Below the pieces are notes generated by a model. It was not told where the DNA came from. It did not search any database and worked only from the letters and a program-made list of their open reading frames with translations. Made by a program: the position numbers and the translations under genes. This document shows, piece by piece, positions 1 through 11,385 of a DNA stretch of 64,000 nucleotides. Source of the DNA: Pilaira anomala (lineage: Eukaryota > Mucoromycota > Mucoromycetes > Mucorales > Mucoraceae). Location: positions 310,001 through 374,000 of the forward strand of contig JAIXMQ010000012.1 in the NCBI GenBank assembly GCA_025716855.1. Reading direction: 5' to 3'. Every line of letters starts with the position of its first letter. Positions within the stretch are counted from its first letter, which is position 1.

Positions 1-3000
1 AATCGACTGAATCAGAAATAGATGCAGAGCGTCCTAATACCGTTTGAGTCTTGTCCATACTGTTTTCAGATGGTAATACACGCTTTTGTGGTATTACGGT
101 GGAGACAGTAGTAGATGTGGTAGCTGGTGTAGCAATGGTAGTTGGCTTGGCTGTAGTAGCTGGCGTAGCAATAGTAGTTGGCTTGGCTGTGGTAGGTGGT
201 AGGGCAAGGTTAGCTGGTGTAGCAATAGTAGTTGGCTTGGCTGTGGTATCTGGTGTGGCAATGCTAGCTGGTGTAGCAATAGTAGTTGGCTTGACTGTGG
301 TAGCTGGTGTGGCAATGTTAGTTGGCTTGACTGTGGTAGCTGGTGTGGCAATGTTAGCTGCTGTCATAGGTGGTAGGACAAGGTTAACTGGTGTAGCAAT
401 AGTAGTTGGCTTGACTGTGGTAGCTGGTGTGGCAATGTTAGTTGGCTTGACTGTGGTAGCTGGTGTGGCAATGTTAGTTGGCTTGACTGTGGTAGCTGGT
501 GTAGCTGTGGTAGCTGGTGCAGCTGTGGTAGCTGGTGTAGCTGTGGCTGGTGTAGCCGGTGTTGCTTTGGGGACAAGGTCAGCAGCACATCTGAGTGGAA
601 TAGAAGGTGCACTATGAGTAATTAAACGGGATGGGTTGCGACTGTTGACAAACTTCACAAGTCTAGGGGGAAATTTGGACTTGGGACGACTGCAACCCGC
701 GGGAGGTGAAGTGACTTGGGATGGAGGTGCTATTAATCCTGAATTTCCATATGTTTGTTTACGAGAGAGTTCTGGCGACAAGGATACATTACTCTTTCTA
801 CGGGGCATGGTTTTACTACTATGGTCATGTGGTCCGATAGAAATTGGTGGAATGTCTTCAGAACGTCTTCTGTTTACATTACTTTCAGTTCCTAAAGGAT
901 TAGCTGCTGATCCTGGCTTTTGATGTGCTTGAGTAGGATTGAAATTAGGTGAGGTAGATGCGTTACTCTTTCTACGAACCACTGGTTTATTATGATGATC
1001 ATAAGATTCATTAGAAATAGGTGAAATCTCCTCTACAGGTCTTCTGTTTACATTAGTTTCAATTCCTAAAGGATTAGCTGCTGATCCTGGCTTTTGATGT
1101 GCTTGAGTAGGCTTGAAATTAGGTGAGGTAGATGCGTTACTCTTTCTACGAACCACTGGTTTATTTTGACGATCATAAGATTCATTAGAAATAGGTGAAA
1201 TCTCCTCTACAGGTCTTCTGTTTACATTAGTTTCAATTCCTAAAGGATTAGCTGCTGATCCTGGCTTTTGATGTGCTTGAGTAGGCTTGAAATTAGGTGA
1301 GGTAGATGCGTTACTCTTTCTACGAACCACTGGTTTATTTTGACGATCATAAGATTCATTAGAAATGGGTGAAATCTCCTCTACAGGTCTTCTGTTTACA
1401 TTAGTTTCAGTTCCTAAAGGATTAGCTGCTGATCCTGGCTTTTGATGTGCTTGAGTAGGATTGAAATTAGGTGAGGTAGATGCGTTACTCTTTCTACGAA
1501 CCACTGGTTTATTATGACGATCATAAGATTCATTAGAAATAGGTGAAATCTCCTCTACAGGTCTTCTGTTTACATTAGCTTCAATTCCTGAAGGATTAGC
1601 TGCTGATCCTGGCTTTTGATGTGCTTGAGTAGGATTGAAATTAGGTGAGGTAGATGTGCTACTCTTTCTACGAACCACTGGTTTATTTTGACGATCATAA
1701 GATTCATTAGAAATGGGTGAAATCTCCTCTACAGGTCTTCTGTTTACATTAGCTTCAATTCTTGAAGGATTAGCTGCTGATCCTGGCTTTTGATGTGCTT
1801 GAGTAGGATTGAAATTAGGTGAGGTAGATGTGCTACTCTTTCTACGAACCACTGGTTTATTTTGACGATCATAAGATTCATTAGAAATGGGTGAAATCTC
1901 CTCTACAGGTCTTCTGTTTACATTAGCTTCAATTCTTGAAGGATTAGCTGCTGATCCTGGCTTTTGATGTGCTTGAGTAGGATTGAAATTAGGTGAGGTA
2001 GATGTGCTACTCTTTCTACGAACCACTGGTTTATTTTGACGATCATAAGATTCATTAGAAATGGGTGAAATCTCCTCAACAGGTCTTCTGTTTACATTAG
2101 CTTCAATTCCTGAAGGATTAGCTTCTGGTCTTGGATTTCGATGTGACGTTTCATGTGCATCAGGAGAAATAGGTGAGATATTTTCAATATCTCTTCCGTG
2201 TGCTGTTGAGCTACGTGCTTCAAGTCCTTGAGGAGTAGGTTCAGGTATTTTAATTTCAACGAATTCATCGCATGATGAAGATTCTTCTGATGAAGATTCT
2301 TCTGATGAAGATGATGTAGGTGTTGCAGATATTTGAGAAGATGAAGATGAGGATGAAGATGGACTCTTTAAAAAGTCTTGCATGGTTTGTTCCTTTGCAA
2401 CTTTCATGCTTAACGTTTTAATCCTGGATTTTAAAAACTTGTTTTCACCTTTTAACAAGCCATATCCGACCTTCCATCGTTTCATCTTTGCTAAATGTTC
2501 GGGACTCATACTGGCCTCAGGGGATGATACACTTGCAACAGATCTGGATTCTTTTGCGTTGGGTTGTGATGGTAAAGTTGCATGAGATTGTAAAGCGGCT
2601 AGAGCTTCAGTTAATTGTGCTGTAACTTTGTTCAATTTAGCTTGTAACTCGGACTTCTCGTTATCCTTGAAGTCAATCTCGGATTTATATTGTGAGAGTT
2701 GACTGTTCAATGTATTTGCAACTTCAATTTGCTGTTGGTACAAGACATTAATCTTTGATTTACTGCTGTTTGCTTCCGTTAATTTTGATTTTAATGTTTC
2801 AATATATGACATTGTTCTAGCTAATTGAGTTTCTAATTCTTGAATTTTAGCTTCTAATCCAGTATCGAAATCCAACTTCATTGCCATATTATCAATATCC
2901 AACTGTTCATTCTCATCTTCCAACTTTTCATTCTCTTTCTCCAACTTTTCCTTCTCATCCTCCAACTTTTCAACACGTCCAGTTAATGTATGTACTTGGT

Positions 3001-3664
3001 GTTTGCTTTCTTTTAATTTATCGTTACATGCTAGTAATCGATCTCTGATTTGATTTATCTGCTCTTTCAAGTTTTTAATGTCTTGTGTTTTCTTGGCCAA
3101 CTCTTGACGTTGCTTTGTTGTACTACTTTCTGCTTGAGTTTGTCTTAATGCTTCACATTCAGTTACTAATTGATCGATATACATCTATTTGAGGGAAAAA
3201 AAAAAAAAAAGGAAAAGAAATTAATACATTGAATTAACGTACATACAATTATTTCAGAAACTTACTTTATTACTTGTAAGTGTTGTTGTGGTTGTTTCTT
3301 TCTCTGATTTTAATGCGTTTAATTCGTTGCGCAGCTGTGTTATATTTTCGGTTGCCATACGATTTTTAAGATCGTCTCGTTCTTGTGTAATAATGCGAAT
3401 AGTTTCATTGCTCTTGAGTAGATCAGTCTCTAATTGATTTAATTTAGCATCAAGATCTGATCTGTGTTTCTTTAAAGTCTCTGTCGCTTTAAAAAAAAAA
3501 AAATAAAAAAAAATAAAGTTAGTTTCTCAGTCAAAAAAATAATAAAAAAAATTACCTTCTTTTTGACGGGACAAGACATTCATTAATTGACCTGTTTTTA
3601 TGATTCTTTCCTTTACTTGTGGAACAGAATCCGCGATATTATTTAACTTGGCTTGATCGGACAT
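1..3664 (-). CDS. Coiled-coil protein with 58-aa tandem repeats (3' end outside window)
   Basis: Exons on the minus strand are 3556..3664, 3266..3486 and <1..3184; phases agree and the frame stays open to the left edge, giving at least 1,170 residues. The start is the ATG at 3664-3662. Residues ~30-330 are heptad-rich, charged and free of proline, typical of a long coiled coil. An acidic, Ser-rich segment follows (Ser runs then SSSEE repeats, ~2270-2370). Next come eight units of 58 residues with the core RRPVEEISPISNESYDRQ, then a basic linker and a Thr/Pro-rich tail of 12-residue units (ATPATTVKPTNI) at ~110-545. No enzymatic domain, signal peptide or membrane segment is seen. I do not recognise the family; a scaffold or cytoskeletal/chromosome-associated role would fit the architecture but is a guess. 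Confidence 0.8.
105..545 (-). repeat. 36-bp (12-codon) Thr/Pro repeat in the same gene
   Basis: A 36-bp unit encoding ATPATTVKPTNI on the minus strand is repeated about ten times with some degenerate or inserted units (near 190-215 and 360-390). It is embedded in the open frame of the coiled-coil gene and forms a Thr/Ala/Pro-rich, probably disordered, tail. Confidence 0.85.
760..2160 (-). repeat. 174-bp coding minisatellite (58 codons), about eight units
   Basis: The anchor ctcctctac (or caac) recurs at 1028, 1202, 1376, 1550, 1724, 1898 and 2072, exactly 174 bp apart. A diverged unit is anchored near 854 and a further degenerate one lies near 2170. The spacing keeps the reading frame. Neighbouring units share private variants, for example aattcttgaagg in two adjacent copies and gatgtgctactc in three, which points to recent unequal exchange or conversion. 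Confidence 0.95.
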
Positions 3665-4376
3665 GGCCTGGTATATTGATTGTTTGAAGTAGTTAAGAAA
3701 AAAAAAAAAAAAAAAAAAATTACTGTCAATATGGCTGTGACCACTTCTTTTTATTTTCATGTGAAGCTGTATTCCTCTAACCATAATTCATGAAAAAAAA
3801 TTTTTTTTTTCTCAAAAGCAATTTGATTAATATAAACAAAAAGCCAAAAATAATCTCTGTAAACATAACGCCAAAAAGATGTAAGAAAAAAAATATACTA
3901 TCTCCTCACAACCATATGCATTTAATGCGTATTAATATGAAAAAGATTCATACATGAATGCTTTTTGGATTTATATTCGTTAGATGTTTACAGCTTTACT
4001 TGACTCTTTTCTTTTCTTTTTTTTTTTTTCTTTAGTAAAAAAAAAAAAAAAAAAAAAATAACACATTTTTATGTATAGCTTACGTAAAACCGACATCATT
4101 ATTTTGTTTTTTTAACTATTACATATATTTTGGTAAAAACACCAATCAAAAAGAATATTTATATGATTTTTTCTAATTTAATAAGATAAAGCCGAATCAA
4201 CAAAAGACAAATTCATGCAAAAGATGTTTCTAACTACTGCTGAAAGGTGTTAAAATGTAAGTAAACTTGAGTTGGTTCATTCAAGAACACATACTTTTTT
4301 TTTTTTTTTTTTTTTTACGTACATCACTTTAAATTTGACGTGCATACATACATATTTGACATATACTATGAAATCG

Positions 4377-4409
<33 letters not shown>

Positions 4410-4595
4410 GCGTTGAAACAAATTGTAAGAGATGAAACATATTTCTAAAATGGAAAAGTGACATTCATACTTGTTTTGGCAACGGGATTTTTTGTTCCGA
4501 GGAGTGATTTTTATAAGGTAAAAATAGGTATCATCCCCTATAATCACCCCAAACACAAACTACGCACACTATAAATTTAAGCCCAGAAAACCTTT
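3665..4595. other. Intergenic, no gene seen
   Basis: AT-rich DNA with several A or T runs of about 20 nt (near 3700, 4035, 4300 and 4380). It must hold the promoter of the coiled-coil gene. No coding frame with fungal codon pattern or conserved motif was found. Confidence 0.6.
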
Positions 4596-5921
4596 CATGT
4601 CAAAGTAAAGTCCTTCAATATTAACTATTCTATTATACAACATTATATCCAGAAAATTTTAAATTTATATGGGCAGATAAATCCATAAAAATATATATAT
4701 TTTTATATGTAAAAAATAGACTTTCTCTAACAAAAACTGTTTTCCTTACATGCACTACAAATGGAGAGTGTATGTAGCACGGTCTACATACACCTCGTTT
4801 TTCGGTCCCAGAAATCAAAATTTTGACAAAAAATACCTTCTTGTCAAAGTAACGTCCCTCTAAATCAACTATTTCATTAAACGATATGATATACAGAAGG
4901 TGCAGAATTTGAAAGCACATCTTTCTATATAATTTGATTTATATTATTAGAAACAGAAAATATACTTGCCCTAATAAAAACGTTATTTCGTTTTCTGACA
5001 ATAACCATTAATATTTGTAATTATTTTATTTTGATTTTTACATCATTCGAAAGAGTACAAAATTCTGTATTTACCGTTAAAAGAACAAGCGTCAAAACCT
5101 TTTTTATGTAAAGATATATCTACCTTTCTGATTTTTGAAAAAATTCATAGGGGGGGACTAGCAAATTTTTCTAAAAAATGGAATTTTTTTCACGGCTTAA
5201 AAAAAAATAAAAATTAGAAATACAGATATAACTTTGCATTTAAATGGTTTTAAAGTTTAGCTTTTTAATGATGTCTAAGGTATAATTTGACGCTCTTTCG
5301 AATGATGTAAAAATAAAAGTAACATAATTATAAAGTTTAATAGTCATTGCGAAAAAGCACATCTTCTATTAGAGCATGTATATTTTTTATATATAAGATG
5401 ATAAATCTAAATGCATAGAAATCTTAGTTTTTAAATTCTACATCTTTGGAATATAACATTGTTTAACAAAATACGTCTGTATCCTGATTTGGTTTTTTCC
5501 TGTTTTTGGACCTAAAAATTGAGATTTGGGTCCAAATTTCTTTCTTTTCAAATTAAAGTCTTTTATTTCGCCTATTCTATTATACAATATAATATACAGT
5601 CGATGCAGAATTTGAAGGCGCATCTTTCCATTGATTTAGAATTGTTATTTTTTATGTAGAAAATATACTTGCCCTAACAAAAACTGTATATCGTCTTTTT
5701 CATAATATCTATAAATATTTGTTATTATTTTACTCTGATTTTTACATCATTGAAAAGAGCGTCAAATTCTACATATATTTTTTAAAATCCAAACTTGAAA
5801 ACCTTTTCAATGCCAAGATGTATACATATTTCTAATTTTCGAAAAAAATCAAAGGGGGGGACCTGCTGATTTTTGCCCTAAAAATACACTTTTTTCCCCT
5901 TTTCCGATGATTGGATTGGCT
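4596..5921 (+). repeat. Dispersed non-coding repeat, copy A
   Basis: This block matches 35779-37102 along its whole length in the same orientation with only scattered substitutions and small indels, although no long ORF is present. Landmarks shared by both are the hairpin near 4750-4795, the phrase cttgccctaa followed by caaaaactgt, two G7 runs, and the right end GATTGGCT. Inside are inverted modules: the arm at 5041-5056 is the reverse complement of 5293-5307, with weaker complementarity extending about 200 bp either side. The left terminal repeat seen in copy B is not visible here, so copy A may be 5'-truncated. Confidence 0.85.
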
Positions 5922-6430
5922 GAAATTTCCTTTCCGCAGAAAAAAAAAAAAAAAACTTTGGATACAATACATCCTTTTTCTTTAACAAATAGACCTATCA
6001 AGGTCAGTAAACACTTGGCAAAAGTGTTAGGGTCTTTTATTACCCTAATGCAATGGTAGCTTCGAAATGGGCTCGCTTTTTTTTTTTTTTTTTGTAAGAT
6101 TTTTTTTTTTTTGTAGATTGCGTTTTAATCAACAAGATTTTATTTATCAACTTTTCGATAAATACCCCCCAACTTCGATATATACCAACTTATACAGAAT
6201 AATCAAATAAGAATTTACCATTGAGTAACTATTTATCAAATGTATTACCGTTTTGTGTTTCACAAATAGATTAAGTGTTAAATTTGTCAAACTACTCTTT
6301 ATGTACATTCTATCCAAAATAAGAATTTAAGCTTTTTTTTTATACAATAAATTCAACTCAATTTTTTTTTTATTCTTGATCTCTATCTCTCTTCTCTTTT
6401 GATTAATATCTCAACAAACAAAAAACAAAA
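5922..6430. other. Upstream region of the P450 gene
   Basis: About 500 bp between the repeat and the P450 start. It holds poly-T runs and a CT-rich stretch at 6370-6405 just before the ATG, which is common in fungal promoters. No gene seen. Confidence 0.5.
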
Positions 6431-7993
6431 ATGGGAACTGTCGTTTCTTATATCGTGACAATCGCACTTACTTATATCCTTACTCAATTCGGTACATCAT
6501 TTATCTGGACCAACAAGAAAACAGACGGTACACCCAAGAGCCCATGGGCACCTAGTCCTCCCAACCTACCATGGTTCCTAAACGGCTATACGCAATTCAA
6601 CCAAGACACTTATCATACCCTAACCCGTTGGTCAAAAGAAATCGGTGAATTCTTTTCCGTCAAGATCGGTCAAAAGCAAATCACTGTCCTGAACAATGTC
6701 AAGTTAGTTCACGAATGCCTGATCCTGAAAGACCAACTCAACTCATCCAAAGCTCCTTCTGACACGCTTGAAAAATTCGTCACGGATCATTCTAAAACTG
6801 TCTTCACTTCTGTTTTTTCTACTTATTGGGCTCGTTTAAGACGTGCCATCTATATCGTCATCGGTCCTGCATACCTTGACCAATTCAATCCTCTCTCTCA
6901 AGCACAGTCCGAAAAATTAGCGTTTGGTATCGAAACCGCTTTAAAACAAGAGGAGAACGCTTTAAACGCGAAAGAGTTACGTCAATTAGTAGAGTTGATT
7001 GCCATGGATACTGCATTGACCATCGTCGTAGGTGATAACGTACCACGTGATCCTGAGTCCATGTTACTCATCATTCAAAAGTGCCGTGAATTAGAAGCCA
7101 AACAAACAAACCATTACAACCGTCTCGGTCAATTTTTCCCTTCATTCAATTCCTTCCTGGACGTTGCCAATCTATTCAAACTCGATAATTCCATGATGAA
7201 CACCCGTAACGCTCTTTTAGAAATCTTTTTACCTTGGTTTGAACCTAACCTAGAAAACAGGGATCATTTCAAACGCTCAAAAGAAAAATTGAAATCAATC
7301 GCTACCAGTTTATTATCAATTGAACCTTCCAAGAACGATCCAGAACCCGTTCAGTTAGTCAAGGAAGAAGTCTTGGTCAATTTGGTTCATATCACTTTAC
7401 ATGCCTATACTTATTTATCAAGTGCCCTCTTTACTTTGATTCAAAGATTAGCCACTGAACCTGAACTTCAATCTGAACTGTTCCAAGAAAGCATGCAGGA
7501 GAGTGCATCATTGGCTGAAGCTTTTGTACGTGAGAGCTTACGTTTAGATACCCCACATCCTTTATTGGCCTATACACCTCGTGCCGATTATGAATTGATG
7601 GTAGAGGATAAACCTTACCGTATTGATGAGACGTCTGAAATTGTGGTGAATATCAACGCCATTCATCAGAATCCTGAATATTATCCTGATCCAACCAAAT
7701 TCGATCCTAAGCGTTACTTGAAATCCGAAAAGAAAATGACGCCCCTTTTAGAGTTTGGACAGACCGGTAGAAAAGTAGTGAAGGATACTTTAGCATTTGG
7801 TGCTGGACGTCGTGCTTGTTTAGGAAGTAAAGTAAGTGAAAGGTTCTTGATCACTGCTTTATATCAATTGGTAAAAACGTATGAATTAAGAGGTGGAAAT
7901 GTCAAGGACAAAATTGATATCAATACAAATATTTGGTCTTGGACTGGTAGAACCGAAACAAAAGGAACTACAATTAAATTTATTAAAAAGTGA
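6431..7993 (+). CDS. Cytochrome P450 monooxygenase
   Basis: A single-exon gene of 520 residues, normal length for a microsomal P450. An N-terminal hydrophobic helix (residues ~4-24) would anchor it in the ER membrane, followed by a Pro-rich hinge (PSPPNLPW). The K-helix ExxR is E368-R371 (ESLR). The PERF-like segment is PDPTKFDPKRY, and the heme loop is FGAGRRACLG with C463 as the likely thiolate ligand. The I-helix is atypical: I see no clear AGxDT motif, a region LVHITLHAYTYLSS lying at that place, so oxygen activation may be unusual. Substrate cannot be deduced, and no partner gene for a biosynthetic cluster adjoins it. The ATG at 6431 follows an A-rich context. Confidence 0.93.
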   Translation: MGTVVSYIVTIALTYILTQFGTSFIWTNKKTDGTPKSPWAPSPPNLPWFLNGYTQFNQDTYHTLTRWSKEIGEFFSVKIGQKQITVLNNVKLVHECLILKDQLNSSKAPSDTLEKFVTDHSKTVFTSVFSTYWARLRRAIYIVIGPAYLDQFNPLSQAQSEKLAFGIETALKQEENALNAKELRQLVELIAMDTALTIVVGDNVPRDPESMLLIIQKCRELEAKQTNHYNRLGQFFPSFNSFLDVANLFKLDNSMMNTRNALLEIFLPWFEPNLENRDHFKRSKEKLKSIATSLLSIEPSKNDPEPVQLVKEEVLVNLVHITLHAYTYLSSALFTLIQRLATEPELQSELFQESMQESASLAEAFVRESLRLDTPHPLLAYTPRADYELMVEDKPYRIDETSEIVVNINAIHQNPEYYPDPTKFDPKRYLKSEKKMTPLLEFGQTGRKVVKDTLAFGAGRRACLGSKVSERFLITALYQLVKTYELRGGNVKDKIDINTNIWSWTGRTETKGTTIKFIKK

Positions 7994-8039
7994 TATATAT
8001 ATATATAATATGTACAAACTATGTATAAAAAAAAAAAAA

Positions 8040-8078
<39 letters not shown>

Positions 8079-8080
8079 TG
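8040..8080. repeat. (TAA)n microsatellite
   Basis: About twelve TAA triplets lie between the convergent P450 and Zn2Cys6 genes, where both 3' ends and polyadenylation signals must lie within roughly 90 bp. Confidence 0.9.
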
Positions 8081-8081
8081 T

Positions 8082-10512
8082 TTAAAATAATTGATTAAAC
8101 TCTTGTTGTAAAGCATCTACAAATGTACTAGAAGAGTCACGACGAGATAATAAAAGTTGATCTTGAATGATTTTTAAACACAGAATGAGATTCGCTCGAA
8201 TCCTGTCCAGTGTCACCTCGCCATCGACTTCATACTTGAACCTCGCTGCTCGGATCAATACTTCCCATACATTCATAATCCATCTCAAATCAAGGAAGCA
8301 TGCATACTCTCTTGACATCAAGAACTGAACCATACGTACCATATTAAATGCTGTGCCAACCGACGTCCTAGCTAACGGTAAAGTACTAAATTCAAGTTGA
8401 GTAGGATTCATCGCTTCAATCAATTTCTTCAAACTTTCATCCTCATTCAATTCATGCTTATCACTCTCCTCTGTAGTAGTAGCATGAAATCGTCTCATCC
8501 TTCCAATTATTTTTAACCAATGATGATCGCTTCTTTCCTGCTGCTGTGGGATCGTACCATCACATGTCTTCATCGCCTTGTATTTCTCAAGTAATTCTTC
8601 TGGACTTACATTCAAAATATGACCAGCATACTGTTTTCGAGGTAAATACGATTTTGACATGATTAAATATTCATTATAAACGGATAATGTAATCAATAAA
8701 GGCACCCCAGACGATTCTTTTTTACATTCCAATTCAAGTTTCATAAAGAATTCAATATCACTTAACTCATCTTCAAATAGTGCTAACCCAACCAGTTGAA
8801 ATTGAGTTGGCAATACTTCTCGATACCAGTGTCGCATCGCCATTTCAACTTGATGCCCAAATTGACTTATGTAACTTTTAAGGTCATTTGCAATAATATG
8901 TTGACTACTTTCTCGAATCATCCCACGTAACTGGAACATGTATTGTTTCATCTTGATAAATTCGATTTCAGTCTCTGTATCATCTTTTGCAATCTTCATA
9001 TCAAACCCCATATCATTTGAGGACTCTAATAAATCAAAGATACGAGGTCCCGTCATAGCTGATGTACGACGAAACATTTGATCCATCAACTGATGAAGTT
9101 GAATAATAGATCGAACATGGTACAAGCAACGGTACACACGACTAAATAAAATAAAGGTATCATCCTCTTCTTCGTTACTCTTGTTGTACTGCGGTAATAA
9201 AAGATGGTAGATACGTTCTGCCATCGATACATATTTCTCTGCCTGTACATCATCTTCTATCTTGACTTTATATACACTCATGAACGTAAACGTCATAAAA
9301 CTCTCCAGACTCACTTGATCAAATTCTTCTGAAATTAATTCTCTTGCCTTTTCAAAATAAAATGCGCCATACTCATTTAATGACGCTAAAGGCAAGATCG
9401 CCATTAAATGTTTGCAACTTTGATTACAAATGAGCGCACATAAGGCCATCACCGCAGCCGATTTCATAATATGATATTCATCCACCATAAATAGTCGAAT
9501 AAAGGAAGGCACATGAATAGAGATCGTTCGTAAATGATGACACCTGAAAAACGTATGAATCAATCGCATGGTTAATTTCGCCATTTTCTCTACGGGTTGA
9601 TGATCTTCTGCATTCACTACGGCTGCATCATAATGTAATAACAACGGTGTATACTTGGTTAAACTTTTAAACCTTGATTTACTGTACTTTTTCCAAATAA
9701 ATATATTACATGCTTTTCCGATCGTACTTTCTTGTTGTGTGATGGTAGAAAAGGGGAAAGGTAGTTTGGTTGTAGTAGATTCTTGATAGATACAGGTTGA
9801 AATCATACCTTTAAATTGAATCATTAAATCGTCATAGGATTTAATATGTGTCTCAATTGACATCTTTCCATTTTTAACCGTTAATGTCCATGGTTTTGTT
9901 CTGTCATCCTTGTCATCTTCTGCTTCTTTTGATAAAATCGCTTCAATCGAATTATGTTTTGCAATCATTTTCCTCTTCTTTTGCTTCTTATTTCGATGAG
10001 GTGGTGGGATCATAAGATCTTCTTGGATCGAAATAGGTGAGGGGTAATTATATTCCGATTTCTCGGTGGTGGTGGTGGTGGTTGTCCTTGACGACGACCT
10101 GTGGTTGACCGCAGTGTAGTGATGATCGTTTAGTTTTAATCGATCTATTTCTTTCTCCATAGTTGATATTTCATTTTGCATCAATTCGATTTGTTTCATA
10201 TACTCGAGTTCTTGAAGGTATTCTATATCGGCTGGTGAGGTCATGACCGTATATACACAATCCAATTGAAACTTGTAACATCTATTTTCTAATCAGTTAT
10301 ATATGTCATACTTATAAAAAAAAAAAAAAAAACTCTCTCTCTCTCTTTTTTCTTTCTCATTTACCTGGCACAAGGTTGTTCATAAGAACACTTTCGTTTA
10401 CGTTCTCGGCAACCTATTTAAAGTAACTGTCAGTAAGGGTTCTAGACTATTTTATAAAAAGAACTTTCTTTTTTCACGTACCGTTACAGGGTGTTTTTTT
10501 AACGGAAGACAT
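8082..10512 (-). CDS. Zn2Cys6 fungal-specific transcription factor
   Basis: Exons are 10482..10512, 10365..10413 and 8082..10281 (759 residues). The binuclear zinc cluster is split over all three exons and is complete: C9-x2-C12-x6-C19-x5-C25-x2-C28-x6-C35, with the basic RERKRK between C12 and C19. A coiled-coil segment follows (residues ~45-70, EYMKQIELMQNEISTMEKEI), the usual dimerisation element. A Ser/Thr- and basic-rich linker leads to a long helical region matching the fungal-specific middle homology region. It is expected to be a nuclear DNA-binding regulator recognising CGG-type half-sites; its targets are unknown. Its 3' end converges on the P450 gene about 90 bp away, which may be chance. 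The first two exons are easily missed by ORF-based prediction. Confidence 0.92.
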
Positions 10513-11339
10513 TGATATTTATGGACTATATAAAAAAAAAAAGGTGTCGCAGTAACTGTAACAAAAGAAAGAAAGAAAAAAAAAAAAAAAAGAGAAAAAA
10601 AAAACGTGCCTGTGACTATTGTGTCATATCAAAAAAACAACCTCTCTCTCTCTCTCTCTTTCTCTCTTTCTCTTTTCATCAAATAAAGGACGCGGTAGTT
10701 CGGGAACTGACCTGTCTTTTTCGAGATTGCATTAATCTTTGCTGAAAATAAACTTTTAGTCTTTTTGGCCGATACAAAAAAAAAAAAAGCTAAGCATAAA
10801 ATACCTAATTGCAATTTATATATACTCACTTGGAAAAAAAAAAAAAAAAAATTAACTGTACTTGTTTAAAAGGATTTATATAAATAAATAAATAAAAAAA
10901 AGCGGGATAATTGTTTATAAAAGAAATATGAATGAAGAATGAATATTAAACACCATTGTACATATATCTTATATGCGTTCTAACATACATACTAAATTAA
11001 TAGTTTTCAGTTATGCAAATCGATTTACATTAATATTTTTGTTGCAGAATTTAATTAATAGCCAAGGATCACTGTATCCTGCAAAAACAACCCAAATATC
11101 ACATCATTTCTTCCTATTGATTTGAAAATTAGATGGGGTTAGACTTTACTATTTTTACCTTTTCTCACCAAGAAAAAAAAAGAGGGAGAAATAGGCTTGT
11201 GTTTGTAAGAATTTGTTCAGAAGCTTTTTTATATACTCCTGATAAAAAACCGTGCGATTGTATATCTAGGTGATATACAGGGTCTATATATACAACAAAA
11301 TAACTAATTAGAGAAATTTCATTGGTATGGACAAAGGGG

Positions 11340-11385
<46 letters not shown>

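Noticed and set aside
51..617. Plus-strand Val/Gly-rich frame of 188 codons
   Set aside because: It is the antisense shadow of the Thr/Pro repeat in the minus-strand coiled-coil gene, whose frame joins correctly through two introns.
5035..5310. Possible CRISPR-like or tRNA-like array in the non-coding repeat
   Set aside because: The recurring phrases are inverted modules at irregular spacing, not regular direct repeats with spacers. No tRNA fold was found, and CRISPR arrays are not expected in fungi.
10512..10745. Plus-strand Lys-rich frame containing ACDYC
   Set aside because: The resemblance to a zinc-cluster start is chance; the real zinc cluster is on the minus strand and complete.
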